Below, piece after piece: positions 1 through 8,002 of a stretch of DNA of 64,000 nucleotides. The stretch is from Actinophytocola sp049647105. GTDB taxonomy: Bacteria; Actinomycetota; Actinomycetes; Mycobacteriales; Pseudonocardiaceae. The translations under genes and the position numbers were made by a program. The stretch spans positions 1 through 64,000 of the forward strand of contig NZ_JBARWZ010000010.1 in NCBI RefSeq assembly GCF_049647105.1. Direction: 5' to 3'. Numbering within the stretch: position 1 is the stretch's first letter; every line of letters begins with the position of its first letter. The notes under the pieces were generated by a model. The model searched no databases. It was given only the letters and a program-made list of their open reading frames with translations, and was not told the origin of the DNA.

Positions 1-250
1 CGTCAATCCCATCGATCACGATGAGTCACCGCCCCAGTCCACGACGGACGCCACGCCGCTACACGGGCATCCTTACGTGAGGCAACGACTCACCTTCCCG
101 GGCATTTTCGATGAGTCAACGCGATCCCCGCCCCTGTCGGTGGGCACCGGTAGACTGGCATGGCGGGACGCCCCCGGGAACGGGTGGGGGTTGGCATCCG
201 GGCTTCGCGCGGACAGTTTGGGCGTTTTCGCTGGTCAGCGGGTTGTTGGT
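1..250. other. Gene-free left edge
   Basis: I see no convincing gene here. The stretch holds two copies of the 10-mer CGATGAGTCA at 19-28 and 109-118, exactly 90 bp apart, and an isolated TAGACT hexamer at 151-156. A weak G/C hairpin (CCCCC 171-175 with GGGGG 186-190) lies just downstream of the leftward dehydrogenase gene and could be its terminator. Confidence 0.3.
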
Positions 251-2026
251 TCAGCGGTAGTCGCGGAAGCCCTTGCCGGTTTTGCGGCCGAGGCGGCCTG
301 CCGTGACCAGGTGCTCCAGCAGCGGCGCGGGGGCGAAACCGGCGTCGCGGAACTCGTAGTACAGGGTGCGCTCGATCGCGAGTGACACGTCCAGGCCGAC
401 GACGTCCAGCAGTTCGAACGGGCCCATCGGCAGGCCGCAGCCGACCTTCATCGCGGTGTCGATGGCGTCCGCCTCCGCGTAGTGGGCCTCCACCATCTTC
501 ACCGCGTCGTTCAGGTACGGGAACAGCAGCGCGTTCACGATGAAACCCGCCCGGTCGGCACAGTGCACCGGGTGTTTGCCGATGGTGCGGCACAGCGCGT
601 CCGCGGTCGCGACCACGTCCTCCGCGGTGGAGATCGTCCTGACCACCTCGACGAGCTTCATGACCGGCGCCGGGTTGAAGAAGTGCAGCCCGACCACGTC
701 CGTCGGCCGGGAGGTCGCGGCCGCGCACTCGATGACCGGCAGCGACGACGTCGTGGTCGCGAGGACCGCGCCCGGCTTCACCACCTTGTCCAGCGCCTCG
801 AACACGGTCTGCTTGATCGCCAGCTCCTCGGCGACCGCCTCGACCACCAGGTCGCAGTCGGCGAGGTCGTCGAACGACGTCACCCCGGTCAGCCGTGCCA
901 GCACCCCGTCGCGGTCCTCTTCGGACAGGCGGCCCTTGGTCACCTGCCGGTCGAGCGACTTGCGCACGGCCGCGATCGCCGCGTCGGCCTTCTCCGTCGT
1001 GCGGGCACGCAGCACGACGTCGAAACCCTTCTTGGCGAACACTTCCGCGATGCCCGTGGCCATCGTGCCGGTACCGACCACCCCGACGCGCGCCACGTCG
1101 CGGGCCGCCGACGAGACGCTCGCCGCCGCCGGTGTGTCCACATCGGACACCACGACCGGCGACTCGACGCCGTCGTAGGTGTAGAAACCGCGCCCGGACT
1201 TCCTGCCGAGCAGTCCCGCGGTGATCATCTGCTTCAGCAGCGGCGCTGGTGCGTGCAACCGGTTGCGGGACTGGCGGTACATCGTCTCGAGGATCTCGTA
1301 CGCGGTGTCGAGGCCGATGAGATCCAGCAGTGCCAACGGTCCCATGGGGTAGCCGCAGCCGAACCGCATGGCCGCGTCGAGGTCCTCGCGCGTGGCGTAG
1401 CGCGACTCGTACATCGACACCGCGTGGTTGAGGTAGCCGAACAGCAGCGCGTTCGCGATGAACCCGGCCCGGTCGCCGATGACCACCGGCTCCTTGCCGA
1501 GCTCACGGGCGAACGACTCGACGTCGGCGATCACGTCCGGCTCGGTGACCACGGTCCGCACGATCTCGACGAGCTTGAGCACCGGCGCCGGGTTGAAGAA
1601 GTGCAGCCCGACGACCTTGCCCGGCCGTCCGGTGTGGACGCCGATCTCGGTGACCGACAACGACGACGTGTTCGACGCGAGGATCACGTCCGGTCGGCAG
1701 ACCTGCTCCAGCTCGGTGAAGACCTGGGCCTTCAGCTCCAGGCTCTCCGGGATGGCCTCGACCACCAGGTCGACGTCGCCAAGGTCGTTCAGGCTCGTCG
1801 TGTAGGTGATCCGCGCCAGCAGCGCGTCGCGCTGCGCCGCGTCGAGCTTGCCACCGGTCCGCGCGCGCTCGGTGGAGTGCTCGATGTGCCCGCGCGCCCT
1901 GGCGACGGCCGCGTCGTCCACCTCGACCCCGACGACACGGCGCCCCGTCCTGGCCACCACCTCGGCGATGCCCGCGCCCATCGTGCCGAGTCCGACGACT
2001 CCGACGCACTGGATATCACGTGTCAC
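251..2026 (-). CDS. Two-unit 3-hydroxyacyl-CoA dehydrogenase (fused tandem HAD units)
   Basis: NAD-dependent oxidation of 3-hydroxyacyl-CoA to 3-ketoacyl-CoA in the cytoplasm (beta-oxidation, or butyryl/acetoacetyl-CoA interconversion). The 591-residue protein is an internal duplication. Unit 1 has the dinucleotide motif GLGTMG at 12-17, the catalytic-type LHFFNP at 141-146 and the C-terminal helical domain with GPLALLDLIGLD near 229-240. Unit 2 repeats this from GTGTMA at about 318, with LHFFNP and GPFELLDVVGLD. Single-unit homologues are about 285 residues, so this is a fused dimer-like form known in actinomycetes. I chose GTG 2026 because residues further upstream are low-complexity Arg/Pro and unlike the family. 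A palindrome about 45 nt upstream resembles the one in front of the ethylmalonyl-CoA mutase gene. The exact chain-length specificity cannot be read from the sequence. Confidence 0.9.
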   Translation of the reverse strand: MTRDIQCVGVVGLGTMGAGIAEVVARTGRRVVGVEVDDAAVARARGHIEHSTERARTGGKLDAAQRDALLARITYTTSLNDLGDVDLVVEAIPESLELKAQVFTELEQVCRPDVILASNTSSLSVTEIGVHTGRPGKVVGLHFFNPAPVLKLVEIVRTVVTEPDVIADVESFARELGKEPVVIGDRAGFIANALLFGYLNHAVSMYESRYATREDLDAAMRFGCGYPMGPLALLDLIGLDTAYEILETMYRQSRNRLHAPAPLLKQMITAGLLGRKSGRGFYTYDGVESPVVVSDVDTPAAASVSSAARDVARVGVVGTGTMATGIAEVFAKKGFDVVLRARTTEKADAAIAAVRKSLDRQVTKGRLSEEDRDGVLARLTGVTSFDDLADCDLVVEAVAEELAIKQTVFEALDKVVKPGAVLATTTSSLPVIECAAATSRPTDVVGLHFFNPAPVMKLVEVVRTISTAEDVVATADALCRTIGKHPVHCADRAGFIVNALLFPYLNDAVKMVEAHYAEADAIDTAMKVGCGLPMGPFELLDVVGLDVSLAIERTLYYEFRDAGFAPAPLLEHLVTAGRLGRKTGKGFRDYR

Positions 2027-2070
2027 CGTGCACCTCCGCAGTCCGCGGCCAGACCCGCGAACTCGGACAC

Positions 2071-2082
2071 TACCTGCCAGTA
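2071..2082. promoter_or_regulatory. Candidate TetR-type operator upstream of the dehydrogenase gene
   Basis: TACCTGCCAGTA, an imperfect 12-bp palindrome, lies 45 nt upstream of GTG 2026. Read on the minus strand (TACTGGCAGGTA) it differs at two positions from the perfect palindrome TACTGGCCAGTA in front of the mutase gene at 16204-16215. Its role as an operator is inference. Confidence 0.35.
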
Positions 2083-2129
2083 ACAAAGGCGGCAGCCTGG
2101 CCGTGGCCCAGGTCACCGCCCTGTATCGG

Positions 2130-3107
2130 TCAGGCTTCCGGCAGCTCGGGCCACACGAGCTCCGCCACGGCGGTAGCGGCGGCACACGCCGCGTCGACCT
2201 GTCCGCCCGGCGCGCGGGCATAGACGCTGGCTATCTCGACCACGTCCTCGCCCTCGTCGAACTCGATGTGCCCGGTCTCGACGGAGCAGTAGGAGTTCTC
2301 GCCCACCTCGGGGTACCTGTTGGTCGCCGACTGCCGACCGCCGACCAGTCCCTCGGCGCCGCCCTGGGTGTACAACCCGGGCTCGGGCCCGGCGCCGAAC
2401 TCCAGCCGCACGTTCACCGGCGAACCCGGGCCCTGCTCCCAGAAGCAGGAGTGCTTGCCGGGGTACTCGTCGGGCCGGCTCAACCCGCTGAGCCCGGGAA
2501 TCGCGGCGATGTCGTCATCCTCGACGAGCGAGCACGGGTCGATCGTCAGCAGTGAGCCGTCCTCGGGCTCGCGGTGTTCGACGTCCCGGCCCTGGATCAC
2601 CTCGATGGCGTAGTCCATGCCGGTCTCGACCATCGGGCAGGCGTCCACGGACCCGTCGACAACGCTGCCGGACACCTGCATCGTCACCCCGTCGGGGAAC
2701 ACGAGCAGCTGCGAGCAGAACGACGGAAGGTCATCCTGCTGCCCGACCCACAGGCCGCCGTCGACGCCCTTGACGCGGTTGTCCTCCAGTTCGGGCTGCG
2801 CGGACAGCTCCCCGAACGCGCCGATCGAGAGGATCACGTCGGCGTCCCCGGACGTGTCGACGCTGATCGCGCAGTAGTCGAGCGACTCGGGTGTGGCGTG
2901 CTCGGCGGTGCCGTACTCGTCGAACGCCTCCGGGTCGGTCAGGGAGCACGGCGCGATGGTCGTGAGGTCGCCGAAGACGACCTCGGAGGTCAGCTCGTCG
3001 GGCAACGTGGTCGCGGCGGTGGGCAGCCCGCCGACCCTTGCCGTGCACGCGGACAGGACCGCGACCGCGACGACCGCCATGACCCCGGGAAGAACCGACA
3101 ACCGCAC
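2130..3107 (-). CDS. DUF3558-type lipoprotein (paralogue 1)
   Basis: A secreted, lipid-anchored protein of unknown function. The N-terminus is a signal peptide ending in the lipobox LSAC with the lipidated Cys at residue 21. The mature part has the actinobacterial DUF3558 pattern: two repeats each built around a 'DPCSL' or 'APCSLTDPEAF' segment, several paired Cys, and a C-terminal 'AAATAVAELVWPELP' helix. It starts with GTG 3107. The next gene leftward is divergent in function, and the gene to the right (3160-4137) is a paralogue in the same orientation 52 nt upstream, so the two probably form a tandem duplication. DUF3558 proteins have no assigned biochemical role that I know of. Confidence 0.8.
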   Translation of the reverse strand: MRLSVLPGVMAVVAVAVLSACTARVGGLPTAATTLPDELTSEVVFGDLTTIAPCSLTDPEAFDEYGTAEHATPESLDYCAISVDTSGDADVILSIGAFGELSAQPELEDNRVKGVDGGLWVGQQDDLPSFCSQLLVFPDGVTMQVSGSVVDGSVDACPMVETGMDYAIEVIQGRDVEHREPEDGSLLTIDPCSLVEDDDIAAIPGLSGLSRPDEYPGKHSCFWEQGPGSPVNVRLEFGAGPEPGLYTQGGAEGLVGGRQSATNRYPEVGENSYCSVETGHIEFDEGEDVVEIASVYARAPGGQVDAACAAATAVAELVWPELPEA

Positions 3108-3159
3108 AACGCCGCCCTACTGCTCGCCTTCCCCCGGTGACACGGGGATTGAAGCACGC

Positions 3160-4137
3160 TCAGGGTTTCGGCAAGGCGGGAATCACGACTTTCGCGATCG
3201 CGATCGCGCCGGCACAGCCGTTGTCCCCCGCAGGTGCCTTCGAGTTGTCGAAGTCGACCTCGATGATCTCGTCCGCGCCGTCCTCGCCGGTGGAACGGTG
3301 CCGCCATTCGAGCCGGCAAGACGCCGCGCCCTCGGTCGGGTTCTGGTAGGCGGTGATCCCGCCGCCGAGGTCGACCGCCGCACCGGGGTCGACGGTGTCG
3401 TCCTTCGGGTCGTAGCCGCTGCGGATCCAGACGCCGACGTTGACGGAGTCGCCGACCCAGTTGCACCAGTGCAGCGAGTACGGCGACACCTCGGTCTCCG
3501 CGCCGATCGTGGCCTTGACCTGGTCGGTGTCCAGCAGCCCGCACGGGTCGGTGGACGCGATGGAGCCGCGCTTCTCGTCCCGCTGCGGCGGGTCGTCGCG
3601 GACCATGTCGACGATGCCGGTGAGCACCGTGCGGCCCACGGCGCACAGCTCATCGCCCTCACCGCCGACCTGCACGCGAATGCCGAGGTTCGGGTTGGTG
3701 GAGGTGACGGCGCTGACGAAGCAGGCGCTGCCGTCGTCCAGCTCACTCTCGAACGCGGGCAGCCCGCCGATGTTCTCGTCGGCGTCCGTGGCGCCGTTGA
3801 GGGTCTCGCCCACGTAGATCGTGATGCTGAGTTCCTTGCCGTCCTTGTCCTCCATGTAGTTGGAGCAGCTGCCGAAGTCCTGCAGCCGGTTCTCGGCCGG
3901 GGTGCCGAGCGGGGCCAGGATGTCCTTGCTGAGCAGGGCGCACGGCTCCAGCTTGCGCAGCTCCTCGTTCGAGAACGCGGGGTCGTTGGTCTTCGGCTTG
4001 CCGGCGCCGGTCCCGGTGTCGACCTGCCCCGCGGGCACGGTGCTGCGCGGAAAGGTCTGCTTGGCGGTGTCGACCGCCTCGCCACACCCGGCGAGCACGA
4101 CGGCGGCGACCGCGGTAACCAGTACGAGGACCCTCAC
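3160..4137 (-). CDS. DUF3558-type lipoprotein (paralogue 2)
   Basis: The 325-residue protein starts with a short hydrophobic signal and lipobox LAGC (Cys18). It then shows the DUF3558 layout of two related halves with 'EPCALLSKDIL' and 'DPCGLLDTDQV' segments and paired cysteines, ending in 'AKVVIPALPKP'. It therefore belongs to the same family as its downstream neighbour at 2130-3107. I prefer GTG 4137 to ATG 4161. The hexamer TACGGT (4144-4149, minus strand) lies exactly 6 nt upstream, which fits a leaderless transcript, and the signal peptide then begins at residue 1. Cell-surface location is clear; function is not. Confidence 0.8.
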   Translation of the reverse strand: MRVLVLVTAVAAVVLAGCGEAVDTAKQTFPRSTVPAGQVDTGTGAGKPKTNDPAFSNEELRKLEPCALLSKDILAPLGTPAENRLQDFGSCSNYMEDKDGKELSITIYVGETLNGATDADENIGGLPAFESELDDGSACFVSAVTSTNPNLGIRVQVGGEGDELCAVGRTVLTGIVDMVRDDPPQRDEKRGSIASTDPCGLLDTDQVKATIGAETEVSPYSLHWCNWVGDSVNVGVWIRSGYDPKDDTVDPGAAVDLGGGITAYQNPTEGAASCRLEWRHRSTGEDGADEIIEVDFDNSKAPAGDNGCAGAIAIAKVVIPALPKP

Positions 4138-4161
4138 ACGTGCACCGTAGCCATCGAGCAT

Positions 4162-4566
4162 TGGGCGTGTGCGGGGAACTCCCGAATCAGGGCCGCCCGC
4201 TCGGTCTGGCCAGGGACTCTTTTCTGCGTGGTATCGGAGCGATCACTCCGGGTGGCCTAGTGCAGATCCAAGCACAGTGGGGGCTCACGAGTGGACGGTG
4301 CGCGCTAGTCCGCCTTCCGGACATCAAAGTGTTGGTATCGACCATGCGACACCCCACGGAGCGCAGGCGATTGGTGGCACAGCGCCGCCACGTTCCCCCT
4401 GAGATCACTGTTGGTCAGGCGGAACGCAGCAACGGTGTTGTCGTGCTGGCGGGAGGACTGCGGTCGCCGAACTCTTCGACGTCCGCCGGGGTGGACCGCC
4501 GGTGAATCAGTCCAGACAGGACAAAGACAGGACATTTGACACATTCACCAACCAAGGAGCGACATC
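4162..4566. other. Intergenic region holding a degenerate repeat copy
   Basis: No supported gene. It contains repeat copy R1 (4305-4420) and, close to the following gene, two near-identical direct repeats AGACAGGACA (about 4514-4535) followed by TTGACA, which could be a promoter -35 for the gene at 4567, although no good -10 follows. Confidence 0.4.
4305..4420 (+). repeat. Dispersed hairpin repeat, copy R1 (degenerate)
   Basis: It begins CTAGTCCGCC and continues with AAGTGTTGGTATCGACC, GCGCAGGCGATTGGTGGC and CACGTTCCCCCTGAG, ending TGTTGGTCAGGC. The order and spacing match copy R2 (14010-14144) and, inverted, the array at 37618-38013. The outer stem ACCCAGC/GCTGGGT of the good copies is mutated here, so this copy is decaying. 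The usual tail (CCCAGACCCTCGC) is missing. Confidence 0.7.
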
Positions 4567-5076
4567 GTGACCATGAGTTACCCGCAGCAGCAGTACCCGC
4601 CGCAGCCCCCGACCGCGCCGTCGAAGTCCTCCAAGCGCGGTGTGTGGATCGTGGTTGTCATCGGCGCGTTCATCCTCGGCGTCGCGGTCGGGCTCGCTGG
4701 AAACTCGACCGGCAGCGGCACAAAGTCGGCACGCGAGACAGTGACCGTGCGCGTGCCCGCAGGTGAGGGTGAGGCCCCGCCCGCCGAGCCTGCGCAGGCC
4801 GAGGCGTCACCGCCCGCACCCGCCGGGCCCGCGGCGACCATGAGCAGCGGGATCTACCAGGTGGGTGTCGACGTGCAGGCCGGCCAGTACAAGACGGCTG
4901 GCCCGGAGGACAACGAGTACGGGCTCGGCTGCTATTGGGCGCGGCTCAAGAACGACACCGGCGAGTTCGACGCGATCATCAGCAACGGGAACCTCGACGG
5001 ACCAGGGAGCTTCACGGTCAACGCCGGGGAGTTCGTCGAGCTGTCCGGTGACTGCACCTGGACCAAGACCGGATGA
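4567..5076 (+). CDS. Membrane-anchored protein with extracellular beta-rich domain
   Basis: I do not recognise a named family. The 169-residue protein has a Pro/Gln-rich cytoplasmic N-terminus (residues 1-25), one transmembrane helix (about 26-46), an Ala/Pro/Glu-rich linker (50-95) and a small folded C-terminal domain. That domain has the repeated 'Y-x-V-G-x-D-x-Q-A-G-x-Y' and 'CYWARL' motifs and two cysteines (GLGCYW and GDCTW) that could form a disulfide outside the membrane. Similar C-terminal domains occur in small actinobacterial secreted or anchored proteins of unknown role. GTG 4567 is preceded at 7-nt spacing by GGAG; ATG 4573 is the alternative. Confidence 0.75.
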   Translation: MTMSYPQQQYPPQPPTAPSKSSKRGVWIVVVIGAFILGVAVGLAGNSTGSGTKSARETVTVRVPAGEGEAPPAEPAQAEASPPAPAGPAATMSSGIYQVGVDVQAGQYKTAGPEDNEYGLGCYWARLKNDTGEFDAIISNGNLDGPGSFTVNAGEFVELSGDCTWTKTG

Positions 5077-5136
5077 CATCCAAGCCAACCGGAGCGAAAC
5101 AACACCCTCAACTCAAGCAGAGGAAAAGGCGCGGCC

Positions 5137-5592
5137 ATGACCCAACCCGCAATCGGAAATGAGCACCTACAGGCTGCACAACCATCAGCCGCCAAACGAT
5201 GGGGCATCCCCCTCGCGGTCGTCGGAGCCATCGTCCTCACCATCATCACCGCCAGCCTGATCGGCGGCAGCAACGACGTCAACGGCACCCCCACGGCGCC
5301 CCCACTGACATCGATCGAATCGGCCCGCGAGCACTGCATGGCCGGTGACGTCGTCGACGACGGTCATACCCTCGTCATCGACATGCGCGGCCAGGAACTC
5401 GGGTCCGGATCCCTTGGCGCCACCGAGGTCGGTTGCCTCCTCGACGCGCTGGGCGCCCCGGCGTATGTGACTTCGAGGATGGACTCGACCCGCGCGTTGG
5501 ACGGTATGCAGGACTCGTCCTGGGATGGGCTGGCGGCGTCGTGGACCTACCACCCGGACGACGGTCTGGACATCATCGTCACCGACAACTGA
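5137..5592 (+). CDS. Small anchored protein of unknown function
   Basis: The 151-residue protein has one N-terminal transmembrane helix (about residues 23-43, rich in Ile/Val/Ala) preceded by a short cytoplasmic tail. An extracytoplasmic part follows with two cysteines (EHCMAG and VGCLLDALG). I recognise no domain. It lies 60 nt downstream of the other anchored protein in the same orientation, with a purine-rich AGAGGAAAAGG before the ATG, so the two may be cotranscribed. A strong hairpin immediately follows the stop codon. Confidence 0.65.
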   Translation: MTQPAIGNEHLQAAQPSAAKRWGIPLAVVGAIVLTIITASLIGGSNDVNGTPTAPPLTSIESAREHCMAGDVVDDGHTLVIDMRGQELGSGSLGATEVGCLLDALGAPAYVTSRMDSTRALDGMQDSSWDGLAASWTYHPDDGLDIIVTDN

Positions 5593-5599
5593 ACGCAGC

Positions 5600-5639
5600 A
5601 GTCGGCCCGGTGCTCAACCTGGGAGCACCGGGGCCGACT
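5600..5639 (+). terminator. Hairpin terminator after the small anchored protein
   Basis: The arm AGTCGGCCCGGTGCT pairs with AGCACCGGGGCCGACT across a 9-nt loop (one bulged base), 8 nt after the stop at 5592. There is no U-run, as is common in high-GC actinomycetes. Confidence 0.65.
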
Positions 5640-5817
5640 CAGCGTAGGTCAGCGGTCAGACGAGGCCCGTCTTCACCGCCCGCGCCAGCGCCGCGACGTC
5701 AACGGGCAGCACGTCACCCGCTGCACCGCGCCGGCTGGATGCACCTCGACACGCTGTGTGCTCTCATCACCGCTCGCGCTGGACTTGCGAGGTCGAGCCG
5801 TGGGCGCGGAGTGGTGA

Positions 5818-6423
5818 TCGGGCTTCACGGGGCGCCGCTGGAGCGGTACCGGCCGTTCGCCGCGCTCGGTGCCGGCCTCGGGCTGAGGCAGCGCGAGATG
5901 TTCGGCCTGTCCCCGCCGATGTCGACTAGCTCCGCGACTGGGTGAGGGTGCAGCGGCTGGTGAAGATCGTCGGCAACCGGCTGGTGTTCGCGTTGCCGAA
6001 GGGCCGGAAGGTGCCGCTGCCGCCGACCGTGCGGGACGAGTTGGCCACCTACCTCACCGAGGGGCCGTGACCTGCCGTGAGAGGACACAGACGGCAAGCC
6101 GACGACCGTCGAGCTGTTCGTGACCACGCGCGAGTCGAACGCGTGCAACCGGAACCAGTACACGTGGAAGCCCGCGCTCGAGCGGGTCGGCATCGAGTTG
6201 AGCCGGGACAACGGCTGCCACGCACTGAGGCACTACTACGCGTCGGTGTTGCTCGACGGGCGAGTCGATCGTGGCGCTGAGCAAGTACCTCGGCCACCGG
6301 TCTCCGACGTTCACGCTGAAGGTCTACACGCACCTGATGCCGGCCAGCGAGGAGTGGACCAAGACGGCCGTCGAGGCGGTGCTGTCCGCGTGGCGTGCCC
6401 CGGATGTGCCCCAAAACCAGTAG
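5818..6423 (+). pseudogene. Decayed phage-type tyrosine recombinase (integrase)
   Basis: Pieces of a site-specific integrase appear in order but in different frames: 'LERYRPFAALGAGLGLRQ' (about 5838-5891); 'VKIVGNRLVFALPKG' and 'VPLPPTVRDELATYL' (about 5960-6055, ending in a stop at 6068-6070); then 'VTTRESNACNRN', 'YTWKPALERVG' and 'NGCHALRHYYASVLLDG' (6085-6258). After a further frameshift come 'SIVALSKYLGHRSP', 'KVYTHLMPASEEWT' and a stop at 6421-6423. The catalytic box HALRH, the LGH histidine and the YTH tyrosine are still recognisable, but at least three frame changes and one in-frame stop disable it. The N-terminal DNA-binding part is missing or unrecognisable. It marks an old integrative element whose other parts are not obvious nearby. 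Confidence 0.85.
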
Positions 6424-6451
6424 GAGACGAGGAGCTGACCCGCGATGACGC

Positions 6452-7111
6452 TCAGAACAGGCGGAACTCGTCGGACTCGATGCCGCGCAGGGCGTCGTAG
6501 TCGAGGGTTACGCAGCGGATGCCCCGGTCCTCGGCGAGGGTGCGGGCCTGGGGCTTGATCAGCTGGGCCGCGAAGACACCCTGGACCGGGGTCAGGAGCG
6601 GGTCGCGGTTGAGCAGTTCCAGGTACCTGGTCAGCTGCTCGACGCCGTCGATCTCGCCTCGGCGTTTGATCTCGACCGCGACCGTGGCGCCGACGGCGTC
6701 GCGGCAGAGGATGTCCACCGGGCCGATGGCGGTCATGTACTCGCGGCGGACCAGGGAGTAGCCATCGCCCAGGGTGGTGATGTGTTCGGCGAGCAGCTTC
6801 TGGAGGTGGGCCTCCACGCCGTCCTTGACGAGGCCCGGCTCGGCGCCCAGCTCGTGGGCGGAGTCGTGCAGGACCTCCTCCAGCGTGATGACGAGCTTCT
6901 CTCCCGCCTTGTTCGTCACCGTCCACGTGCCGTCGCCCTCGGTCAGCCAGCACGGGGGGCTCATCCAGTTCAGCGGCTTGTACGCGCGGTCGTCGGAGTG
7001 CACGGACACCGAACCGTCGGCCTTCACCAGCAACAGTCTGGTGGCCATGGGCAGATGGGCGGTCAACCTGCCCGCGTAGTCGACCTGGCAACGAGCGATC
7101 ACGAGACGCAC
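6452..7111 (-). CDS. nucS: NucS/EndoMS mismatch endonuclease
   Basis: Endonuclease that cuts mismatched double-stranded DNA and carries out non-canonical mismatch repair in actinobacteria lacking MutS/MutL. The 219 residues fit the family. The N-terminal DNA-binding domain is followed by the RecB-like nuclease core with Asp133 (GPVD), Glu147 and Lys149 (VAVEIKRRGE) and the following Gln/Tyr motif (EQLTRYLE). The C-terminal DEFRLF fits the sliding-clamp binding tail of the family. The GTG start at 7111 has the hexamer TAGCCT 6 nt upstream (7118-7123, minus strand) and no Shine-Dalgarno sequence, so a leaderless mRNA is likely. Confidence 0.93.
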   Translation of the reverse strand: MRLVIARCQVDYAGRLTAHLPMATRLLLVKADGSVSVHSDDRAYKPLNWMSPPCWLTEGDGTWTVTNKAGEKLVITLEEVLHDSAHELGAEPGLVKDGVEAHLQKLLAEHITTLGDGYSLVRREYMTAIGPVDILCRDAVGATVAVEIKRRGEIDGVEQLTRYLELLNRDPLLTPVQGVFAAQLIKPQARTLAEDRGIRCVTLDYDALRGIESDEFRLF

Positions 7112-7120
7112 CGAAGCAGG

Positions 7121-7192
7121 CTAGCCGACCAGCCCGGCGGCCTTCGCGAGCACCGCCGCCTGGACGCGAGACCGCAGGTGAAGCCTGGTGAG
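7121..7192 (-). pseudogene. Fragment of a LuxR/NarL-type regulator C-terminus
   Basis: Between nucS and the DeoR gene, the frame that continues past the DeoR stop codon encodes about 23 residues (HLRSRVQAAVLAKAAGLVG) ending in TAG. This matches the last helix of NarL/LuxR helix-turn-helix domains ('..L.sRvQAvvlAye.GLv'). The rest of such a gene is absent, so this looks like a leftover from a deletion or gene replacement. Its TAG codon now forms part of the nucS -10 hexamer. Confidence 0.45.
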
Positions 7193-7948
7193 TCACACCT
7201 GCCGGACCACCACGCCAGCCGACTCGATGGCCGCGACCTCGTCGGCGGGCGCGTCCGTGTCCGTCACGACCACGTCCAGTTCGGACACCTGCGTCACCAC
7301 GGCCAGCGCGGTGCGGGTGAACTTCGCCGAGTCGGCCACCGCGATCACCCGGCTCGCCGAGCGCATCGCGGCCCGCTTCACGGCGGCGTCGGCGAGGTCG
7401 TGGCCGGTCACCCCGTGCGCGGCGGTCAGCCCGCAGCACCCGATGACGGCCGTGTCGAACCGCAGCGACGCGAGCGAGGCCTCGGTGAGCGGCCCGGTCA
7501 GCGCCAGCTCACCCGGCCGAGGCGCGCCGCCGGGGAACAGCAGCGTCAGCGACGGCGCGTCCACGAGCGCGTTCGCCGCGTGCAGCGACAGCGGCACGAC
7601 CGTGAGCCGCCGGTCCCGCACGGCGTGCGCCACCGCGACGCACGTGGTCCCGCTGTCCAGCACCACCGACTCGCCGTCCGCGAGCAGCGTCGCGACCTCG
7701 GCCGCGATCCGCTGCTTGGCATCGACGCCCTCGGTGACCCGCAGCGCGTAGGGCGGCTCCTCGCCCCGCAGGAGCAGGCTCCGCGCGCCACCGCGGAAGC
7801 GCTCCAGCACGCGCTGACCGGCGAGGATCTCCAGGTCACGCCGGATGGTCATCTCGGAGGCGCCCGTCAGTGCGGCCAGCTCGGCCACGCTCATCTCCCC
7901 GGCGTCCCGGGTCGCCTCGGCGATCCGCCGCAGCCGCTCAGTGCTCAC
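7193..7948 (-). CDS. DeoR-family transcriptional regulator
   Basis: A 251-residue sugar-phosphate-type repressor. Residues 1-55 form the DeoR winged helix-turn-helix (SVAELAALTGASEMTIRRDL). Residues 75-235 form the ribose-5-phosphate-isomerase-like sensor domain with 'DSGTTCVAVA' and 'VIGCCGL' loops; family members bind phosphorylated sugars there. GTG 7948 is supported by TATTGT (7956-7961) 7 nt upstream. It is divergent from the MFS gene, and the 54-bp gap contains a perfect inverted repeat, so it probably controls both genes. The ligand is unknown. Confidence 0.85.
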   Translation of the reverse strand: MSTERLRRIAEATRDAGEMSVAELAALTGASEMTIRRDLEILAGQRVLERFRGGARSLLLRGEEPPYALRVTEGVDAKQRIAAEVATLLADGESVVLDSGTTCVAVAHAVRDRRLTVVPLSLHAANALVDAPSLTLLFPGGAPRPGELALTGPLTEASLASLRFDTAVIGCCGLTAAHGVTGHDLADAAVKRAAMRSASRVIAVADSAKFTRTALAVVTQVSELDVVVTDTDAPADEVAAIESAGVVVRQV

Positions 7949-7955
7949 GAACACA

Positions 7956-8002
7956 ACAATAGTGCGTAGCATCATCGAACGAACATCGGTTATGTTCGAA
8001 TG
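7956..8002. promoter_or_regulatory. Divergent leaderless promoters with DeoR operator
   Basis: A perfect inverted repeat CGAACAT-5 nt-ATGTTCG covers 7980-7998. The leftward -10 is TATTGT (7956-7961), 7 nt from the DeoR GTG. The rightward -10 is TTATGT (7990-7995), 7 nt from MFS GTG 8003 and inside the repeat. A repressor bound here would cover the exporter promoter directly. Operator assignment is inference from position and symmetry. Confidence 0.5.

Noticed and set aside
5655..5715. Leftward C-terminal coding fragment near the integrase remnant
   Set aside because: A short plausible frame ends at 5657, but about 18 residues without any start are too little to call.
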